Below, in pieces: positions 59,545-64,000 of a DNA stretch of 64,000 nucleotides (positions within the stretch are counted from its first letter, which is position 1; every line of letters starts with the position of its first letter). Origin of the DNA: Gemmatimonadota bacterium (GTDB lineage Bacteria; Gemmatimonadota; Gemmatimonadetes; Gemmatimonadales; GWC2-71-9); assembly GCA_003222085.1 (NCBI GenBank), contig QHUK01000001.1, positions 62,001 to 126,000 on the forward strand. Direction: 5' to 3'. The notes under the pieces were generated by a model. The model did no database searches. It was not told where the DNA came from and saw nothing but the letters and a program-made list of their open reading frames with translations. The position numbers and the translations under genes were made by a program.

Positions 59545-60681
59545 CTACGGCGTCAGCCCCGGCGCCGTGGTCACCACGAGCTTGCCGAACAGGCCGTGCG
59601 CTTCGCCGAATGGACCAGCGGTGAAGAACAGCGCGTTGGTCGGTCCGGCGGCCGCGCCGTTACCGAACGCAATGGCCCACAGGCCGTCGATCGTGATCGG
59701 CGGGCCGTCGGCGGCGTGCAGCTGGCCCCGCGGCCGCAGCTCGCCGTCGCCGCGGAAATGCCCGGGGTCGAAGGCGTTGATGTGGCCATCGCCGAAGTTG
59801 CCCACGAGCAGGTCTCCGCTGAACGTCCCGAAATCGGCGGGGGCGACCGCTAGTCCCCACGGCGAGTTGAGCCGTCCGGTGGAGGCCACGCGACGGAGCA
59901 GGTTGCCCTCCGTGTCGAAAGCGTTCACGAACCCGTGCCCCACGCCGGCGACGTCGTCGTGCTTGTCGGCGTCCTGGAGCGCGTAGGTGACGTAGATCGT
60001 GCTACCCAGGTGCCGGATTCCAAAGGGCGCGTAACCCGGCGGAAGGGCAGCGTCGGTGAACCCGCCCAACACCGGATGGAACGCGGCGTCGAACACGTCC
60101 ACGGTGCCCGCGTGGAAGTTGGTGGCGTAAAGGCGGTCGCCGGCTGCGGTACTGGCGATGGCAAGTCCCTTATAGACGGCGCCCCCGGCAGAGTTGTCGA
60201 CGGCGACGACTGCTTGTGTAGGCGCCACCGACGGGCTCCACCCCAGGATCGTGCCCTCCTCGGTGGCGAAAATGAAGCGGGCGGCTCCGGAGGTGGAGCC
60301 GCTCGTCACGACAAAGCCGGTACCTCCGTTGAAGACCACGCCGGTCGGCGCGCTGGGAACGCTCACCCTCAGGGAGAGCTTGGCGCCCGTACTGCCGTTG
60401 TAGAGCGTAGAGGAGTCGGTGCCGTTGTCGGCGACCCACCACGGCGAGGTCGCACTCGCCACCAGTCCCCAGGCGTTGACGAGGGCCGCATCGACGAGAT
60501 CCGCCGGCACCGCCCCGTCAGACACCAGGTTGTGTTGCTCGTAGAACGACAACGGGCCGGCCCGGAGCGATAACGAAGGCGACGTGAGGGACGGAGCGGT
60601 GCTGCGCTCGCCGGCGTCGCACGCGAGTGACAGCGCGCCTAGCATGGCAACGGGCGCCCAGAACAAACGACGAGTGGTCAT
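59545..60681 (-). CDS. TIGR03118-family exported protein
   Basis: The 378-residue protein has a lipoprotein-like signal (LGALSLAC). A six-bladed-propeller-like body carries LVNAWGLVASATSPWWVADNGT, LYATNFHAGTVDVFDAAF, YAPFGIRHLGSTIYVTYALQD and KHDDVAGVGHGFVNAFDTEGN, which match the uncharacterised TIGR03118 family. AAGGAGA supports the ATG at 60681. It follows the BNR-repeat gene after 38 bases on the same strand. The function is unknown. Confidence 0.8.
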   Translation of the reverse strand: MTTRRLFWAPVAMLGALSLACDAGERSTAPSLTSPSLSLRAGPLSFYEQHNLVSDGAVPADLVDAALVNAWGLVASATSPWWVADNGTDSSTLYNGSTGAKLSLRVSVPSAPTGVVFNGGTGFVVTSGSTSGAARFIFATEEGTILGWSPSVAPTQAVVAVDNSAGGAVYKGLAIASTAAGDRLYATNFHAGTVDVFDAAFHPVLGGFTDAALPPGYAPFGIRHLGSTIYVTYALQDADKHDDVAGVGHGFVNAFDTEGNLLRRVASTGRLNSPWGLAVAPADFGTFSGDLLVGNFGDGHINAFDPGHFRGDGELRPRGQLHAADGPPITIDGLWAIAFGNGAAAGPTNALFFTAGPFGEAHGLFGKLVVTTAPGLTP

Positions 60682-60719
60682 GGGAATCTCCTTTCTACTT
60701 GTTCTTGCGCACATGCGCG

Positions 60720-63700
60720 TCACCGCACGGCAACCGCCCTCACCGCCACCGGCGCGCCCGCGACGAGCACCGGGGTGCCATGATCCTGCGCCGTCTTATT
60801 GAACGCGGCCACGTCGGTGCGAAGCAGCTCGTTGAACCGTGTGAGGTAGGCGTCCAATTGGGCGCGCAGCTCCTTCATCCGTCCTTCGACGACTTCGTTC
60901 GGCGGCTGCGCGTAGGCCAGGGCGAGGCCGAAGCCGAGTCCTTGGAGCCGGTCGTGAAAGCGGTTGAGGTAATGGATATCGTCCTGCCCGGCGTCACGCT
61001 GCACGTCGGAATTGTACAGGCTGTCCTTGAGCTCCTTGAGCTTTCGGCCGAGGTCGCGCCCCTGGCGTATGACGGGTGCGGCCGCCGCCGTGTCACCCGC
61101 GGCGTTGTCCCGCAGCGCCTGCTGCGTGTTCTTGAGCTGTGTCTCGAGGCTCACGATGCGGTTGAGCATCTCGTTCAACGCCGACAGGGCGTTGCGCCAT
61201 TCGAGCCCGGCGCGAAGCTGCGCCGCGAACCGGGCGGGATCGCCGCCCAGGATCGGGTCGGGCTCCACCGTGACCGTCTTGGTCTCCGCCCGTCCGGCGG
61301 CCGTCAGTGCCACGGTGTAAGCGCCGGGAATCGCTCGCGGGCCGCCGACGCTGCGGAACGGGTTCTCTTCCTCTTCGACGCCGGTGGGACGCTCGAAGGT
61401 GAGTCGGGTCGGCGCGCCGTGCCGGAGGTTCCAGACGTAACGGTTCACGCCCTGCTTGCCCGGTCCGCTCGAGTCGACGACGACCGTATCGCCGCGGCTG
61501 TCCGTCACGGCCACGATCACACGCCCGCGGCGCGAGCGGCCTCGTTCTCCCTCCCCGGGGGAACCAGTGGAGCCCGTGTCGAGGGCGGCCTTGAGGTAGT
61601 AGTCGATGACGGCGCCGGCAGGCGCGTTCGGTGTGGTGAAGCGCGTGGGAGCGACGCCCGGCCGGCGCGGGCGCACGCGGATCTGCGCCGGCTGCGTGCC
61701 GAAGACGTGGAAGTCGGTCGCGACGACTTCGGGCGTGAGCTCCTCGAGCGCGGTGATGTTGTCGAAGACGAACAGCCCGCGGCCGTGAGTCGCCACGACC
61801 AGATCATGCTGCCGCTTGATGAACTGCACGTCGTAGACCGGCACCGTAGGAAACTCGGCCTTGAGCGGCTTCCAGCTCGTCCCGCCGTCCCGACTGTACC
61901 ACAGCGCGGCGTCGGTTCCGAGGACCAAGAAGCTGCGCAGGTTCGGATTCTCGCGTACCACGCGCGCCGGAACGTCCTGCGGGAGGCTCTTGCCGATGTC
62001 GACCCACGTCTTGCCCCAGTCGCCGGTCTTGTAGACGTACGGCCGCCGGTCGTCGAGCTCATGGCGGTCGATCGCGACGTACGCCGCGCCTGCGTCGAAC
62101 GGCGAGACCCCGATCTGGTACACCCGCCCCTCCACGTCCTTCGCCAGTCCGGGGAAGTGGCCGGAGACGTTGGACCACGTCTTCCCGCCGTCCCGGCTCA
62201 CGTGCACGAGTCCGTCGTCCGTGCCGACCCAGATCACATTGGAATCCGTCGGGGCGAGGGTGACCGTGAGAATCGTATTGTAGGTCTCGGCGCCGGAGAT
62301 GTCGTAGTTGATGGGACCACCGCTCGTCACTTGCTTCGACTTGTCGTTCCGGGTGAGGTCGGGGCTGATCGCCGTCCAGTGATCGCCGCCGTCGGTGGTC
62401 TTGAACACCACATTGCCGCCCACGTACACCGTATTCGCGTCGCGCGACGACACGGCAATGGGTGACGTCCAGTTGAAGCGGTACTTCAGGTTCGCGGGCT
62501 TCATTTCGGTCACGCCGGACAGGTACGGTCGAATGGAGCGGGTCAGGCCCGTCTTGAGATCGACGCGCGTGATGTTGCCGTTCTGCGAATCCACGTAGAG
62601 GATCGACGAGTCGCTCGGCGCCGGCACCGCGTACTCGCCGTCGCCACCGGTGACCGTGAACCACTCGGAGCCGTTCAAGCCGCCGGCCCTACCCCCACCA
62701 CCGCCACCACCCCCGCCACCTCCTGCGCCGCTCGAGGGCCCGCACCATGCGTTGTTGTCCTGCAAGCCGCCGCACAGCATGTACGGATTGTTGTTGTCCG
62801 CCGCCACCATGTAGAACTGACCGATCGGCAAGTTATTCAAGGATCGCCAGCTCTTGGCGGCGTTCTCGGTGACGTACGCCCCGCCGTCGTTCCCCTGGAT
62901 CATGCGGTCGGGATTCTGCGGGTCGATCCACAATGCATGATGGTCTACGTGCACGCCGCGGTCGATCGGTGTCGTCGTCTTGCCGCCGTCGTCCGAGCGG
63001 AGCAGCAGGTACGACGAGAAGAACAGCTTCCGGTCATCCGCCGGCGAGACGTGCAGCAGGGAGAAGTAGAACGGCCGGGCGGACAGCCCATGGAAGTCGG
63101 AGACCCGGGTCCAGTGGTCCCCCAGATCCTTCGAGTCCCACAGCATCCCCTGCGTCGTCTCGATCAGCGCGTACAGGTGGCTCGGGTTGGTAGGGCCGAC
63201 GGCGAGGGCGATCCTACCGAGAGGGCCCGCGGGCAGGCCTTCCTTGAGCCGCTCCCACGTGAGGCCGCCGTCCTTGGAGCGATAAATCCCGCTCCCCGCT
63301 CCGCCCGACACGAGCTCCCACGGATAGCGCACGAATTGCCACACGCCCGCGAACAGGACGCGCGGGTTGCCGGGCACCATCACCAGATCCGCGGCGCCCG
63401 TCGTGTCGTTGACGAACAGCACCTTCTGCCAGCTCTTGCCCCCGTCCGCGGTCCGGAACACGCCTCGCTCTGCATTGGGTGCCCACACGTGCCCCAGCGC
63501 GCCCACGAATACGACGTCGGGATTGGCCGGATCGATCACGATCCGGGTGATCTGGCCGACGTCGCCCAGACCCATGAACTGCCAGCTCTTGCCCGCGTCG
63601 GGAGACATGAAGACGCCGCGGCCGTCCACGACGTCGTTCCGCGGGTTCCCCTCCCCGGTGCCCACCCACACGACATTCGGGTTCGACGGAGCGAGCGCTA

Positions 63701-64000
63701 CGGCACCGATCGACGAGGTCGTCTGGTCCTTGAAGACCGCCTCCCACGAATCGCCGCCATCGATCGTCTTCCATACGCCGCCCGCCGCGGCGCCGACGTA
63801 GTACACGTTGCGGTCTCCCGGTACGCCGACGACGGCGGCCACGCGCCCGCCGGCCACCGAGGGGCCGAGATTGCGGAACTTGAGGTTGTTGAGCGAATCC
63901 GCGCCGCCCACCGGAGGCACGTCGGTCGGCTGTTTCTGCTTCACTTTGCCGCGACCCTGCCCGGCGACCGGGAGAGCGAGGGCGAAAGACAAGAGTGCAC
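60720..64000 (-). CDS. VPS10/BNR-repeat exported protein (5' end beyond the window)
   Basis: At least 1093 residues are present; the frame continues past the window edge through an apparent signal peptide (SFALALPVAGQ), so the start codon is not seen. The body has many sortilin/BNR repeats with Asp-box motifs such as TIDGGDSWE, TADGGKSWQ, SKDGGLTWER and RDGGKTWSN, forming one or two ten-bladed propellers. A C-terminal helical region of about 250 residues follows. Such proteins are abundant in Gemmatimonadota and are often labelled glycosyl hydrolase, but catalysis is unproven. A poly-Gly run (62688-62726) interrupts the repeat region. Confidence 0.85.
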   Translation of the reverse strand, partial: ALLSFALALPVAGQGRGKVKQKQPTDVPPVGGADSLNNLKFRNLGPSVAGGRVAAVVGVPGDRNVYYVGAAAGGVWKTIDGGDSWEAVFKDQTTSSIGAVALAPSNPNVVWVGTGEGNPRNDVVDGRGVFMSPDAGKSWQFMGLGDVGQITRIVIDPANPDVVFVGALGHVWAPNAERGVFRTADGGKSWQKVLFVNDTTGAADLVMVPGNPRVLFAGVWQFVRYPWELVSGGAGSGIYRSKDGGLTWERLKEGLPAGPLGRIALAVGPTNPSHLYALIETTQGMLWDSKDLGDHWTRVSDFHGLSARPFYFSLLHVSPADDRKLFFSSYLLLRSDDGGKTTTPIDRGVHVDHHALWIDPQNPDRMIQGNDGGAYVTENAAKSWRSLNNLPIGQFYMVAADNNNPYMLCGGLQDNNAWCGPSSGAGGGGGGGGGGGRAGGLNGSEWFTVTGGDGEYAVPAPSDSSILYVDSQNGNITRVDLKTGLTRSIRPYLSGVTEMKPANLKYRFNWTSPIAVSSRDANTVYVGGNVVFKTTDGGDHWTAISPDLTRNDKSKQVTSGGPINYDISGAETYNTILTVTLAPTDSNVIWVGTDDGLVHVSRDGGKTWSNVSGHFPGLAKDVEGRVYQIGVSPFDAGAAYVAIDRHELDDRRPYVYKTGDWGKTWVDIGKSLPQDVPARVVRENPNLRSFLVLGTDAALWYSRDGGTSWKPLKAEFPTVPVYDVQFIKRQHDLVVATHGRGLFVFDNITALEELTPEVVATDFHVFGTQPAQIRVRPRRPGVAPTRFTTPNAPAGAVIDYYLKAALDTGSTGSPGEGERGRSRRGRVIVAVTDSRGDTVVVDSSGPGKQGVNRYVWNLRHGAPTRLTFERPTGVEEEENPFRSVGGPRAIPGAYTVALTAAGRAETKTVTVEPDPILGGDPARFAAQLRAGLEWRNALSALNEMLNRIVSLETQLKNTQQALRDNAAGDTAAAAPVIRQGRDLGRKLKELKDSLYNSDVQRDAGQDDIHYLNRFHDRLQGLGFGLALAYAQPPNEVVEGRMKELRAQLDAYLTRFNELLRTDVAAFNKTAQDHGTPVLVAGAPVAVRAVAVR

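Overview
The window is high-GC DNA with dense, overlapping operons. It encodes SusC/SusD-type outer-membrane uptake, many twin-arginine-exported sugar enzymes, GMC oxidoreductases paired with gluconate-2-dehydrogenase-subunit-3-like proteins, DUF1080, and VPS10/BNR-repeat exported proteins. This mix is typical of Gemmatimonadota, probably an uncultured soil lineage. That assignment is inferred from gene content and style, not from a marker gene. I found no rRNA or tRNA gene, CRISPR array, prophage or transposase.

Region 1 (1-24238) is glycan and sugar catabolism. A minus-strand trio (subunit-3-like protein, GMC oxidoreductase, truncated MFS transporter) faces a ten-gene plus-strand operon (3117-17129): susC, susD, a TIM-barrel sugar isomerase/hydratase-like protein, a Gfo/Idh/MocA oxidoreductase, a DUF6807 protein, a second subunit-3/GMC pair, a DUF1080 protein (3-keto-disaccharide hydrolase family), a second Gfo/Idh/MocA protein and uronate isomerase. 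The set reads as an exported 3-keto-glycoside pathway: oxidise glycosides at C3, eliminate or hydrolyse, then isomerise. Downstream lie an orphan TonB-plug lipoprotein, galactokinase, a sodium:solute symporter, a GIY-YIG nuclease embedded in repeat arrays, a GH109-like NAD-dependent glycosidase and a PEP-mutase/isocitrate-lyase family protein.

Region 2 (24239-46802) is amino-acid and sulfur metabolism: gltB; DAHP synthase plus chorismate mutase; citramalate synthase (isoleucine); a sulfate-assimilation operon cysC-cysH-sat-sir-cysG; a complete his operon with two fusion genes (HisH-HisF and HisA-HisI-HisE); a DUF2911 protein; and a TauE/SafE permease. The main discovery is five short leader peptides followed by intrinsic-terminator hairpins. 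Each is rich in the relevant amino acid: Phe/Tyr before DAHP synthase, Ile/Thr before citramalate synthase, Cys before the cys operon, His before hisG, and Cys again before TauE/SafE. All five sit at or within a few bases of the start site predicted from a TTGAC(A/G) promoter, so they look like leaderless leader-peptide attenuators. gltB has a terminator and antiterminator-capable leader of a different kind, with no obvious control peptide.

Region 3 (46796-64000) has a minus-strand amtB plus outer-membrane barrel pair with a duplicated palindromic operator upstream, then the lysine operon lysC-dapE-dapB-dapA-dapD with proC attached. Exported proteins of unclear role follow: a DUF4349 lipoprotein, a cytochrome c-PQQ quinoprotein fusion, a TIGR03118-like protein, and a 5'-truncated BNR/VPS10-repeat protein at the window end.

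Several short palindromic repeat families are scattered between and, notably, inside genes. The commonest contains the core GTCATCCTGAGC...GCGAAGGATCT. In-frame copies of other families occur in a dehydrogenase subunit, the CysG linker, the DUF6807 signal region, sulfite reductase and a TIM-barrel protein.
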